From NCBI GenBank assembly GCA_023430685.1, contig JAEYZH010000024.1, forward strand, positions 1 to 64,000: a DNA stretch of 64,000 nt, read 5' to 3'. The notes beneath the pieces were generated by a model. The model saw nothing but the letters and a program-made list of their open reading frames with translations, was not told the DNA's origin and ran no database searches. Shown here piece by piece: positions 1-7,403 of the stretch. The first letter of the stretch is position 1; every line of letters starts with the position of its first letter. Origin of the DNA: Pseudomonadota bacterium. Its GTDB lineage: Bacteria > Pseudomonadota > Gammaproteobacteria > Xanthomonadales > Rhodanobacteraceae. A program made the translations under genes and the position numbers.

Positions 1-92
1 GCTTCGGGCACACCTTGGAGTCGAGCGGGCGCGCATCTGCTGGCCCCGCGCAACTGCGTCCACGCGCGACGCGTTCGAAGGACACAGGTGAC

Positions 93-719
93 ATGGACGT
101 CATGTTCGAGGCAATGGTCGACCGGTACCTGCTGCATGCACTGGAAGCGGAGCGCGGCGCGGTCGAGGTGTATGTGACCGCGCTTGCGACGACGCCGAAC
201 CCGGCCTGGCGACGCGAGCTCACGCAATTCCTCGACGATGCGCGCAAGCACGAGCAATGGATGACCTGCGCTTGCAACCAGGTCGGCATGGACCCGGAGG
301 AGCCGGTCGCCGGGCGCGACGTGATCGCGTTCCAGACCCTGGCGATGATCGAGGCGATTCGCGGAGCGTCCCGCGGCGGCGACCCTCTGCTTGCCCTGCT
401 GGTCGCTTGCGAATGCATCGTCTTCGCGGAAACCCGCAACCAGCTCGCCTGGGCTCCGTTCGCGCGCATGGCCGCGAACGTCGACCACGGATGCGTGCAG
501 ATCCTGTCCCGCCTGGCGACGGACGTCCGGCGCGAACACGAGCATCACCTGCGGAGGGCGACGCAGCGCATGAAGGCCCTGTGGCGCCGTCGGCTCGGCC
601 TCGGGCGCCCCGCCCACGCGTGCATCGTGCAGATCCCGCATGCCGGATCGGCTGCGAACGGGGGGTCCCATCCCGCGCAATTGCGGGAGCTGCCGCCGCA
701 TGACGCCCTGGTTGCGTGA
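93..719 (+). CDS. ferritin-like four-helix protein
   Basis: A 208-residue, largely helical protein. An early helix carries LLHALEAERGAVEVY, a second carries DDARKHEQW, and later helices carry ACECIVFAETRNQ and REHEHHL. Regularly placed Glu and His residues in four successive helices are the pattern of ferritin-like (DUF892/YciF-like) bundles, but I cannot assign each metal ligand. The last 30 residues are basic and Pro/Gly-rich and look like a tail outside the bundle. The frame is open upstream to about base 15, but those residues look non-globular, so I chose the ATG at 93; the ATG at 102 is an alternative. No signal peptide is visible, so the protein is probably cytoplasmic. Function is inferred only from the fold pattern. 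Confidence 0.6.
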   Translation: MDVMFEAMVDRYLLHALEAERGAVEVYVTALATTPNPAWRRELTQFLDDARKHEQWMTCACNQVGMDPEEPVAGRDVIAFQTLAMIEAIRGASRGGDPLLALLVACECIVFAETRNQLAWAPFARMAANVDHGCVQILSRLATDVRREHEHHLRRATQRMKALWRRRLGLGRPAHACIVQIPHAGSAANGGSHPAQLRELPPHDALVA

Positions 720-732
720 GGGGGAATCTCGC

Positions 733-909
733 ATGAGCCGTCGAGCCCGGCTGCAGGCCACGCGCGCACGCCACGCCGAGCAGCGTTCACGCCAGGACGA
801 GCGGCCCGCGAACCGCCCTGGGCGCGCCGCCGAACCCCCTCGCGTGCGGGCGCCTCGCATCGACATCGGGCCACGTCGCGCGCGTCGAGCGATCCCGCGC
901 TCGATGTGA
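733..909 (+). CDS. possible 58-residue Arg-rich small protein
   Basis: A short frame beginning at an ATG preceded by a purine-rich GAGGGGGA stretch about 9 bases upstream. The product is extremely rich in Arg, Ala and Pro and has no recognisable motif. It sits 13 bases after the ferritin-like gene in the same direction and could be translated with it. Arg/Ala/Pro bias is also what random high-GC frames look like, so this is a weak call resting on spacing and the possible ribosome site. Confidence 0.25.
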   Translation: MSRRARLQATRARHAEQRSRQDERPANRPGRAAEPPRVRAPRIDIGPRRARRAIPRSM

Positions 910-1012
910 AAGAAATACGCTGAACGAAAGACGCAACGGAAACGTTTTCCCGTTGTCCGCGTGCGCGGGCCCGGCTAACGTGCGCCACCCGTTCGACTTC
1001 ATGGAGTGCGCC

Positions 1013-1333
1013 ATGTACGACATCCTCGACTCGCTCGTTTCGCCCCGCAAGCTCGGAACGATCTCGACCGCGCCGGCCCTGGTCGCGCGCGAAGCGAGCC
1101 GCGCGCTGAAGTCATTCGGCGTGCCGACCACGGTCTTCCTTGATTGCAATGGCGACGTGTACGCACAACCCGCGGTCTACGCGCACGATCATCCGGTCGA
1201 CGAGATCGTCGGCATCTACTCGAGCGGCATCGACACCGCCGACATCGCCGAGGACCTCGGCATCACGCTCGGCGCGCGCCTCGCGGCAATCGGAATGCTC
1301 GAGAACTGGGGCGAGGCACCGCGCGCGGCCTGA
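1013..1333 (+). CDS. small conserved protein with DxNGxVY / IVGIYSSGI pattern
   Basis: A 106-residue soluble protein of unknown function. The middle reads TTVFLDCNGDVYAQP and then DEIVGIYSSGI, followed by a short helical segment. The same layout (VMVMVDHDGSVYTPS, then DALVGMYIGGV, then a helix) occurs in the prophage protein at 46850-47155, so the two look like distant members of one small family; this is my own alignment by eye. The start at 1013 is preceded by GGAG six bases upstream; an in-frame ATG at 1001 is possible. The gene stands alone between the ferritin-like gene and tRNA-Leu and may be a phage-derived remnant. Confidence 0.65.
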   Translation: MYDILDSLVSPRKLGTISTAPALVAREASRALKSFGVPTTVFLDCNGDVYAQPAVYAHDHPVDEIVGIYSSGIDTADIAEDLGITLGARLAAIGMLENWGEAPRAA

Positions 1334-1515
1334 GCGAACCCGTGCGCAGGGGCGGCTCCGCTCGAGGCGCGACACCGGGTCAAGGATCCAACCGCTTCGT
1401 CGCGAGAAACCGTGCGGGAGGGGTGTAGGCCCCTGACCGGGACGCGCCATCGATGGTCGATCTTGCGGTCCGCTCATCGCCAAAGATGCAACGAACGTGC
1501 TGGCGCAGCGCGATG

Positions 1516-1599
1516 TGCCCGGACCCGGACTCGAACCGGGATGACCTTGCGGTCGAGGGATTTTAAGTCCCTTGCGGCTACCGATTTCGCCATCCGGGC
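1516..1599 (-). tRNA. tRNA-Leu (anticodon UAA)
   Basis: Read on the minus strand it begins GCCCGGATGGCGAAATCGG, has a seven-base acceptor stem closing with TCCGGGC, a TTAA-containing anticodon loop giving UAA, a long variable arm (a type II tRNA, as expected for Leu) and a normal GGTTCGAGTCC T-arm. The discriminator base is A. The next three bases are CAT rather than CCA, so the CCA end is not encoded, unlike the tRNA-Gly and tRNA-Cys genes in this window. In E. coli the equivalent leuZ follows cysT directly; here about 2.9 kb separates them. Confidence 0.95.
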
Positions 1600-1659
1600 A
1601 ATGGCGCGGATGGTAACAGCCCGCCCGGCCACGCGAACGCGCGGCCGGGCCGGTCACGC

Positions 1660-2187
1660 TCAGTCGGCCTCGATCACGCCGCAAGCGATGCGCGCGCCCG
1701 AGTTGCCCGCGGGTTGGGAGGTGTAATCGTCGGGATCGGCGTGGACGACGATCGCACGGCCGATGATGTCGTTCGCGGCACCGAGTGAAACCCCGGTGAT
1801 GCGTGCATCGACCTTCGCGCGTCCGGATGCGTCGGCGCGCACGTTAGGGACGTCGCCCGCATGATGCGGACCGGACATCGGGTTGCCGTGCGCGTTCGAC
1901 GTCGGGTTGTAGTGCCCGCCCGCGCTGCTCGCATCGAGCGCACTGCAGTCGCCCTTCTCGTGCACGTGGAAGCCGTGCTCGGCGCCGGGCTTGAGGCCCT
2001 GCAGGGTGCCGGTCACGTGGACGCCGTCTGACTCCTGGCGCAGCTTCAACTCGCCACGAGCGAGCTGGCCCTGGGTCGACGCGAGTGAAACATGCGCGGC
2101 GCGTGCGCTGTCATCGGCATCGCGTGCGTGGGTACCGGCACAGGCGGAAACCGCGAGTGCAAGCAGGCTGAGCGGGAACATGCGCAT
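1660..2187 (-). CDS. sodC: periplasmic Cu/Zn superoxide dismutase, lipoprotein
   Basis: Converts superoxide to hydrogen peroxide and oxygen in the cell envelope. The 175-residue product starts with a short hydrophobic leader ending in the lipobox VSAC, predicting a lipid-anchored periplasmic protein. Metal-site signatures are present in order: HGFHVHEKGDCSA (copper ligands and disulphide Cys), GGHYNPTSNAHG and HHAGDVPNV (copper and zinc ligands), and the C-terminal active-site Arg/disulphide segment GNSGARIACGVI. The ATG at 2187 has AAGGAG just upstream and begins the signal peptide directly; the frame continues upstream but that would bury the signal. It is transcribed towards tRNA-Leu, with a GC-rich inverted repeat at 1623-1650 after its end. 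Confidence 0.93.
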   Translation of the reverse strand: MRMFPLSLLALAVSACAGTHARDADDSARAAHVSLASTQGQLARGELKLRQESDGVHVTGTLQGLKPGAEHGFHVHEKGDCSALDASSAGGHYNPTSNAHGNPMSGPHHAGDVPNVRADASGRAKVDARITGVSLGAANDIIGRAIVVHADPDDYTSQPAGNSGARIACGVIEAD

Positions 2188-2354
2188 CGGCTGACTCCTT
2201 CGTCGTGAGGTAGGAGGACAGTGTGGCGCCCCCGGGGCTACCGCGGCTGAACTGGCCGTCCTGTTCACTCGCGAGCAGGGCGACAGCCTGCAGGATGACG
2301 GTAGCGGCGGGTGATTGCGTCCGGCCCGCGTGCAAAACGAGGAGATGGATCCCG

Positions 2355-2609
2355 ATGACCCTGCGACACGACGAAGTGGAATCGATGCTGGATGAACTCG
2401 AGCGCGGGCTGCTGCGCATGATCGAACGCTACGAAACGCCGGAAGCGTTCTGGCCGATCTTCGCCGGTTCGGTCGACGTGATTCTCGAAGGTTGCGAAGA
2501 AAACGACGGCGAGTACGCGCGTGGTCGTGTCGAGCGCCTGCGCGAACGCGCGGTGCAACTCGGCATGGCGCCCGACGGCAACAGCCGATCGAGCACCACG
2601 TCGGCCTGA
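2355..2609 (+). CDS. small acidic hypothetical protein
   Basis: An 84-residue soluble, acidic and probably helical protein (ESMLDELERGLLRMIERYE near the start, then FAGSVDVILEGCEEND). I do not recognise the family. It is divergent from sodC and convergent with the metallothionein-like gene, which begins to overlap its flank after only seven bases. The start at 2355 was chosen because the earlier part of the frame (from 2223) overlaps the sodC upstream region and looks non-coding. No DNA-binding or membrane motif is visible. Confidence 0.5.
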   Translation: MTLRHDEVESMLDELERGLLRMIERYETPEAFWPIFAGSVDVILEGCEENDGEYARGRVERLRERAVQLGMAPDGNSRSSTTSA

Positions 2610-2616
2610 TGAGGCA

Positions 2617-2970
2617 TCACGCCGCTGCGCGCGCACCCGCGGCGCAGCCGGCGTGGCCGCAGCCGCATCCCGAACCGGCGTCGGCGCCGCCGGCTGCGGT
2701 GCGGCAATGGTCGCTGCACCACTGCTCGCCCGCGCTCACCGTGCAGGCACACCCGCCATGCGCGCAGCGCGGCGCGCCGCCCGTTTCCGATTCGGACCTC
2801 ACCGCCGGGACGAACGGTGATACCGGATCGCTGGTGGGAAAGGTTTCCTCGAGGGCTTCGTCGAGCGCGTCGCTTTCCTTCGCCTTGCGAGACGCGCGCT
2901 CATGCGGGCTTTCGTCCACGGGCGCGGCCTCGGCGGGATGCGGCGGATCCTTGCGATCTCGGGAACTCAT
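2617..2970 (-). CDS. metallothionein-like Cys/His cluster protein with acidic N-terminal segment
   Basis: A 117-residue protein. The C-terminal half has the order CAHGGCACTV, GEQWCSDHCR and GCGCGHAGC, which matches the Cys/His spacing of bacterial metallothioneins (SmtA/BmtA type) that bind Zn or Cd. The N-terminal half is charged and includes DALDEALEETFPTSDPVS, a short motif that recurs in small proteins of this bacterial group. The fusion makes it about twice the usual metallothionein length. The ATG at 2970 has GAGGAAG upstream. Likely role: metal storage or detoxification in the cytoplasm; this follows from the Cys pattern only. It neighbours sodC, fitting a metal/oxidative stress cluster. 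Confidence 0.75.
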   Translation of the reverse strand: MSSRDRKDPPHPAEAAPVDESPHERASRKAKESDALDEALEETFPTSDPVSPFVPAVRSESETGGAPRCAHGGCACTVSAGEQWCSDHCRTAAGGADAGSGCGCGHAGCAAGARAAA

Positions 2971-3095
2971 TGGATGGCTTCCTCGCTGGATTAGGGCTTG
3001 CATCCCATTGGAAGACGGACTCGCCCAACGCCGCCTGACTCGGGGCCCCCGAGGCAGGGCGGCGTTCAGTGCCTTCTCTCACTAGCCTCGAGCGA

Positions 3096-3653
3096 TCAGC
3101 GGTTCGGCGCTGCCGGCGAATGACCGGCACGTCGCGCCCGCAGCAGCTCTTCGGCGTAGGGACCCGCTGCGAGCAGCGCCACGCCGATTGCGAGCGCGGC
3201 GGCGTAGGCGGTCGATGGAGCCTGGTCATTCAAAACGGGATCGAATCGCGGAGCCTCGGAACCGACTCCGAAAAGCGCGACGAATTGCGGCCACTCCGCC
3301 GTCGCAAGCAGCATGAGGATGACCATCGGGCACGCCTCGAGCACGCTGTGGATCATCTGCTCGAGCACGCCGATCCTGCGACTCGACATCCCGACGCGCA
3401 GGTCGAGCCACGTGGTCGCTTCGTGCACGAGTGCTCCCGCGATCAGCAAGGCGAACACCAGCGCGTTCGCCTGCAGGTAGATCGCGGCGAGCAACGGAAG
3501 GCCCATTTCCGCCAGCAACAGCAGGTGCAGGGCCGATTCCGCCGCGCCGCTCGTGCGCTCGATCTGGCTGCGCCTGTGGCAGAGCCAGTCCGCGAAGCCC
3601 GCGAGCAACCAGGCAGGCACCACAACGTGCAACAGCAGAGCGTACTGGGGCAT
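3096..3653 (-). CDS. polytopic inner-membrane protein, unknown function
   Basis: A 185-residue protein with about five hydrophobic stretches: LLLHVVVPAWLLAGFADWL at the N-terminus, LLLLAEMGLPLLAAIYL, ALVFALLIAGALVHEATTW, CPMVILMLLATAEW and AALAIGVALLAAGPYAEELL near the C-terminus. Conserved-looking polar residues lie in membrane-adjacent HE and RRIGVLEQMIHS segments. I do not recognise a catalytic family. The ATG at 3653 starts the first membrane segment directly; the upstream extension of the frame overlaps the next gene and is not coding-like. Confidence 0.7.
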   Translation of the reverse strand: MPQYALLLHVVVPAWLLAGFADWLCHRRSQIERTSGAAESALHLLLLAEMGLPLLAAIYLQANALVFALLIAGALVHEATTWLDLRVGMSSRRIGVLEQMIHSVLEACPMVILMLLATAEWPQFVALFGVGSEAPRFDPVLNDQAPSTAYAAALAIGVALLAAGPYAEELLRARRAGHSPAAPNR

Positions 3654-3823
3654 CACGTCAGGCTCCTCCAGGCTTCGCGACCACCAGGTGGGAGACGGCG
3701 CTGAAGGCGGACGGTGCGGGCTCGCCGAGCGCGGGCAGGAAGCAGCGGTGCAACGCTCCGTTCGAACGGCGCCGCGGCCGCCTCGGCCCTTCGAGAATCC
3801 TGATGGGTGCCTCGGCGGTGACG

Positions 3824-4249
3824 TCAGGACGCGCGGCGCGAACGCGTCCTTGCCGCCTTCTTCGCGGCGGCGGAACGCTTCGCGGTATTGTGCGCGCGCG
3901 TCTGCGCAGCCTTCTTGCCGGCTGACTTCGCACTTGCGGTCGTGCGACCGGAGGACTTCGCGGTCGAGGTCTTTTTCGACGCGGATCGCCTGGTCGCCGC
4001 CTTGCGCGTGGCGGTTTTCCTCGTTCCCGACTTCTTCGCTGCCGAAGTCCTGGACGTCGACTTCTTGCGCGCGGTCTTCCTGGCCGTTGCCGCAGGACCC
4101 TTCGCACCGCCGTCCTGCTTGTTGACGGTCGCCCACGCGCGCCTGGCCGCGGTCTTCTTCGAAACGCCCTTCTTCTCGTAGCCTTCCTCGATGTGCTCGG
4201 CCTGGCGCTTCTGCTTGCTCGAGTACGAGGATTTGTCTCCGCGGGGCAT
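3824..4249 (-). CDS. histone H1-like Lys/Ala-rich protein ('plasmid stabilisation' family)
   Basis: A 141-residue highly basic protein. The first ~45 residues (MPRGDKSSYSSKQKRQ, then GVSKKTAARRAWATVNKQ) match a small conserved bacterial family often labelled plasmid stabilisation protein. The remainder is a low-complexity run of Lys, Ala, Ser, Thr and Arg resembling histone H1 tails and probably binds DNA non-specifically. The frame also offers an ATG four codons earlier (4261); 4249 fits the family's usual start. It lies downstream of the tRNA-Cys gene. The label plasmid stabilisation is historical and nothing here shows a plasmid role. Confidence 0.75.
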   Translation of the reverse strand: MPRGDKSSYSSKQKRQAEHIEEGYEKKGVSKKTAARRAWATVNKQDGGAKGPAATARKTARKKSTSRTSAAKKSGTRKTATRKAATRRSASKKTSTAKSSGRTTASAKSAGKKAAQTRAHNTAKRSAAAKKAARTRSRRAS

Positions 4250-4518
4250 GCCGTTCTCCACTTCGAGCAGTTGGACCTGGCTAGACTAGGCGTGGTGCAT
4301 CAACTCGGCGTGAATGGACGATGGCGCGACGCGCGCGATTCAGTCCGATGCGAGGGCTTCATGGCCGATCCACGGCCGATGCGTAGGCGTCGCGCGAGCA
4401 CACCTTGCGCACGCATTCGCGTACTCGCAACGACGTGGCGGCGAGTTCGGAAGCGACGGGATCGCAGGCGCACGGGTCGTGCGGAGCGGCCGTGCGGGAC
4501 GGCACGGCGGGGACGACA

Positions 4519-4592
4519 TGGAGGCCTGGGTCGGAATCGAACCGGCGTACGCGGATTTGCAGTCCGCTGCATGACCACTCTGCCACCAGGCC
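4519..4592 (-). tRNA. tRNA-Cys (anticodon GCA)
   Basis: On the minus strand it starts GGCCTGGTGGCAGAGTGG and ends with the matching CCAGGCC acceptor strand, U discriminator and an encoded CCA. The anticodon loop reads CTGCAAA, giving GCA. The T-arm GGTTCGATTCC is standard. It is 74 bases long including CCA and lies 105 bases after tRNA-Gly, as cysT follows glyW in E. coli. Confidence 0.96.
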
Positions 4593-4656
4593 GGTGACGA
4601 TTCGCATCGCGCGCCTCGCGGCGGGCGCAATACCTGCATCTTCCGACGTCGGCCGG

Positions 4657-4688
4657 AAAAACGAAACCCCGGCATGCCGGGGTTTCGT
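4657..4688 (-). terminator. intrinsic terminator downstream of tRNA-Gly
   Basis: A perfect inverted repeat (arms from ACGAAACCCCGGC) with a tiny loop, followed on the minus strand by a run of five T. It lies between tRNA-Gly and tRNA-Cys, so it should end or attenuate the uvrC-pgsA-tRNA-Gly transcript; tRNA-Cys may depend on read-through or its own promoter. Confidence 0.8.
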
Positions 4689-4697
4689 CGCAGATCC

Positions 4698-4773
<76 letters not shown>

Positions 4774-4845
4774 GTGGGACGCGCATATTACGTGTTGGCG
4801 CGCGGGTGTCAACCCTCCCGCACAGGCCGGCGTGCGCGCGATGGC

Positions 4846-5406
4846 TCAACGCTGCTGCCGCAGGATCGGCCAGGCGGCGCGCACGTAGAGCAGACCCGAC
4901 CAGATCGTGAGGCCCGCCGCGACCACGAGCAGGGCTTCGCCCACGCGGTAGAACCGCAGCTCCTCGAGGTCGTGCTGGTGCAGCAGCACGACGATCGCGA
5001 AGATCTGCATCGCGGTCTTGATCTTGCCGAGCGTCGCCACGCGCACGGTCGCGCGCTGGCCGATTTCGGCCATCCATTCGCGCAGCGCCGAAATGCTGAT
5101 CTCGCGGCCGACGATCACCGCGCTGGTCACTGCGAGCAGCGGCGTAGGGTTGCTCTGCACGAGCAGGAACAGCGTCACCGCGACCATCAGCTTGTCCGCG
5201 ACCGGGTCGAGGAACGCGCCGAACGCCGAGCTCATGTTCCAGCGCCGCGCAACCCAGCCGTCGAGCCAGTCGGTCACGGCCGCGGCAATGAAGATGCCGG
5301 CGGCCGCGATGTTGGCGCCGCGGAACGGTGCATAGAACACGACCACCATCACCGGCAGCAGCGCGATGCGGAACAGGGTCAATGCGGTCGGTATCGTGAT
5401 GTTCAT
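4846..5406 (-). CDS. pgsA: CDP-diacylglycerol--glycerol-3-phosphate 3-phosphatidyltransferase
   Basis: Makes phosphatidylglycerol phosphate from CDP-diacylglycerol and glycerol-3-phosphate at the inner membrane, the committed step of phosphatidylglycerol and cardiolipin synthesis. The 186-residue product shows the CDP-alcohol phosphotransferase signature DWLDGWVARR, then eight residues on FGAFLDPVADK, in the first half, with several membrane segments (LTLFRIALLPVMVVVF, KLMVAVTLFLLV and LLVVAAGLTIWSGLLYV among them). Length and motif match PgsA. Its ATG lies 16 bases after the uvrC stop, so the two are co-transcribed, as in E. coli. Confidence 0.96.
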   Translation of the reverse strand: MNITIPTALTLFRIALLPVMVVVFYAPFRGANIAAAGIFIAAAVTDWLDGWVARRWNMSSAFGAFLDPVADKLMVAVTLFLLVQSNPTPLLAVTSAVIVGREISISALREWMAEIGQRATVRVATLGKIKTAMQIFAIVVLLHQHDLEELRFYRVGEALLVVAAGLTIWSGLLYVRAAWPILRQQR

Positions 5407-5422
5407 CGAGGCAGTCGTCGCT

Positions 5423-7360
5423 TCATCCGTGGAAGGTCGCGTAGATGCGTTCGGCCAGTTCCCTGCTGATTCCTTTCACTTGCATGAGTTCCTCGATGCC
5501 GGCCTTGGACAGGCCGCCGAGGCCGCCGAAGTGCTTGAGCAGCGCCGATCGCCGGCGCGCACCGACGCCCGCGATATCCTCGAGCGTACTCGCCTCGCGT
5601 GCCTTTTCGCGACGACCGCGATGGCCGGTGATCGCGAACCGGTGCGCCTCGTCGCGCACTGCCTGCACAAGGTGCGAGGCCGGCGAGGCCGGGCCCGGGA
5701 ACAGGGTGCGGCCGCTGCCGGCCACGATCAAGGTCTCGTCGCCCGCACGACGCGCCTCGCCCTTGGCGACGCCGACGATCGGCACGCCCTCGATGCCGAG
5801 TTCGTTGAGCACGTCCACGGCCTGTTGCAGCTGCGCCTTGCCGCCATCGATGAGCAGCAGGTCCGGCAGGTGGCCCCACTTCATTCCTGCCGCGGCGCCT
5901 TCGCCCTGCACGGCCGGAAGCGCGGCGATCTCGGCCTGCGCGCGCTTGAAGCGGCGCTCGAGTGCCTGGCGCATTGCCGCGTAGTCGTCCCCGGGCGTGA
6001 TACCGGTGATGTTGAAGCGGCGGTACTGCGATTTTTCCGGCCCCTCCGGCCCGAACACGACGCAGGACGCAACCGTCGCCTCGCCCATCGTGTGGCTGAT
6101 GTCGAAGCACTCGATGCGCTGCGGGGTCTCGTCGAGGCCGAGCAGGTCGCGCAGCGCCTCGAACCTCAGCAGCAGGTTCTGGCGGCTCGCGAGGCGCGCG
6201 GCCAGCGCCGCATCGGCATTGCGCCGCGCGAGGTCGAGGAAACGCGCGCGCTCGGCGCGCACGCGCGACTTGATCCCGACATCGCGGCCGGCTCGCACCG
6301 ACAGCGCTTCGGCGAGGGCCGCGCAATCCTCGGGCGCGGGGCTTGCCACGAGTTCCGCCGGCACCGGACGCTCGAGGTAATACTGCGCGATGAACGAGGC
6401 GAGCACCGCGGGCTCGTCGACGACGCCCGCGAGGCGAGGGAAGAAATCGCGCGAGCCGAGGCTGACGCCATTGCGGAAGAACAGCACGCTGACGCAGGCG
6501 ACGCCGCCCCTGATCGTGCATGCGATCACGTCCATGTCGGCGCTCGCGCCCTGCACGTAGTGATGCGCCTGCACGCGCTTGACCGCGCCGATCTGGTCGC
6601 GGATCCGCGCGGCCTGCTCGAATGCGAGGCGCGTGCTCGCGTCTTCCATCGCGGCGACGAGTTCGTCCATCACGAGCCCGCCGCGCCCGTCGAGGAACAT
6701 TTCCGCGTGACGCACGTTTTCCGCGTAGTCGCCGACGCTGACGAGGCCGACGCACGGCGCGGTGCAGCGCCGGATCTGGTACTGCAGGCAGGGGCGCGAG
6801 CGGTTGCGGAAGTAGCCATCCTCGCAGTTGCGGATCAGGAACAGCTTCTGGATCAGGTCGAGGCTCTCGCGCACCGCACCGGCACTCGGGAACGGCCCGA
6901 AATAGCGCCCGCTGCCGCTGCGCGCGCCGCGGTGGAACGCGAGGCGCGGGTAGGCTTCCGGGCGCGGCCGCTCCGCACTGCCCGGCGTCGCGTCGGTGTC
7001 CGCGACGACGGTGCCGCGCGGCGCACCGGTCAGGTGGATGTAGGGGTAGCTCTTGTCGTCGCGCAGCACGATGTTGTAGCGCGGCTTGAGCGTCTTGATC
7101 AGCTGCGCCTCGAGCAGCAGCGCCTCGGCCTCCGTGCGCGTGACCGTGGTCTCCATGCGCGCGATCTGGCCGACCATCGCGGCGATGCGCGGGTCCATCT
7201 TCGGCTTGAGGAAATAGCTGCCGACGCGCTTCCTGAGATTGCGCGCCTTGCCGACGTAGAGCAGCTCGTCGCGCGCACCGAACATGCGGTACACGCCGGG
7301 CGCGCCCGTCAGGGTCTGGACGAACAGCTTGCCGTCGAACGGCAGCGGGGTTTCTTGCAT
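5423..7360 (-). CDS. uvrC: excinuclease ABC subunit C
   Basis: Makes the dual incisions on either side of UvrAB-bound lesions in nucleotide excision repair. The 645-residue product has an N-terminal GIY-YIG nuclease domain (GAPGVYRMFGARDELLYVGK, residues ~20-40), a Cys-containing segment CLQYQIRRCTAPCVG (~190), a UVR motif region (~215-245), the central RNase H-like nuclease core (ECFDISHTMGEATVAS with DGG downstream) and a C-terminal helix-hairpin-helix pair (LEDIAGVGARRRSALL and LMQVKGISRELAERI). All expected domains are intact and length is typical. It sits between the NHL-repeat gene and pgsA on the same strand. Confidence 0.97.
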   Translation of the reverse strand: MQETPLPFDGKLFVQTLTGAPGVYRMFGARDELLYVGKARNLRKRVGSYFLKPKMDPRIAAMVGQIARMETTVTRTEAEALLLEAQLIKTLKPRYNIVLRDDKSYPYIHLTGAPRGTVVADTDATPGSAERPRPEAYPRLAFHRGARSGSGRYFGPFPSAGAVRESLDLIQKLFLIRNCEDGYFRNRSRPCLQYQIRRCTAPCVGLVSVGDYAENVRHAEMFLDGRGGLVMDELVAAMEDASTRLAFEQAARIRDQIGAVKRVQAHHYVQGASADMDVIACTIRGGVACVSVLFFRNGVSLGSRDFFPRLAGVVDEPAVLASFIAQYYLERPVPAELVASPAPEDCAALAEALSVRAGRDVGIKSRVRAERARFLDLARRNADAALAARLASRQNLLLRFEALRDLLGLDETPQRIECFDISHTMGEATVASCVVFGPEGPEKSQYRRFNITGITPGDDYAAMRQALERRFKRAQAEIAALPAVQGEGAAAGMKWGHLPDLLLIDGGKAQLQQAVDVLNELGIEGVPIVGVAKGEARRAGDETLIVAGSGRTLFPGPASPASHLVQAVRDEAHRFAITGHRGRREKAREASTLEDIAGVGARRRSALLKHFGGLGGLSKAGIEELMQVKGISRELAERIYATFHG

Positions 7361-7403
7361 GCGCGCATGGTACGGGACTGGCGAGCCGCGCGCGCCTTCG
7401 CGC

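Noticed and set aside
3654..3823. Possible gene between the membrane protein and the H1-like gene
   Set aside because: Only shadow frames; 170 bases with no supported coding or RNA element.
4250..4518. Possible gene between the H1-like gene and tRNA-Cys
   Set aside because: Frames present are short, overlap tRNA-Cys or lack start signals; nothing convincing in this 269-base stretch.
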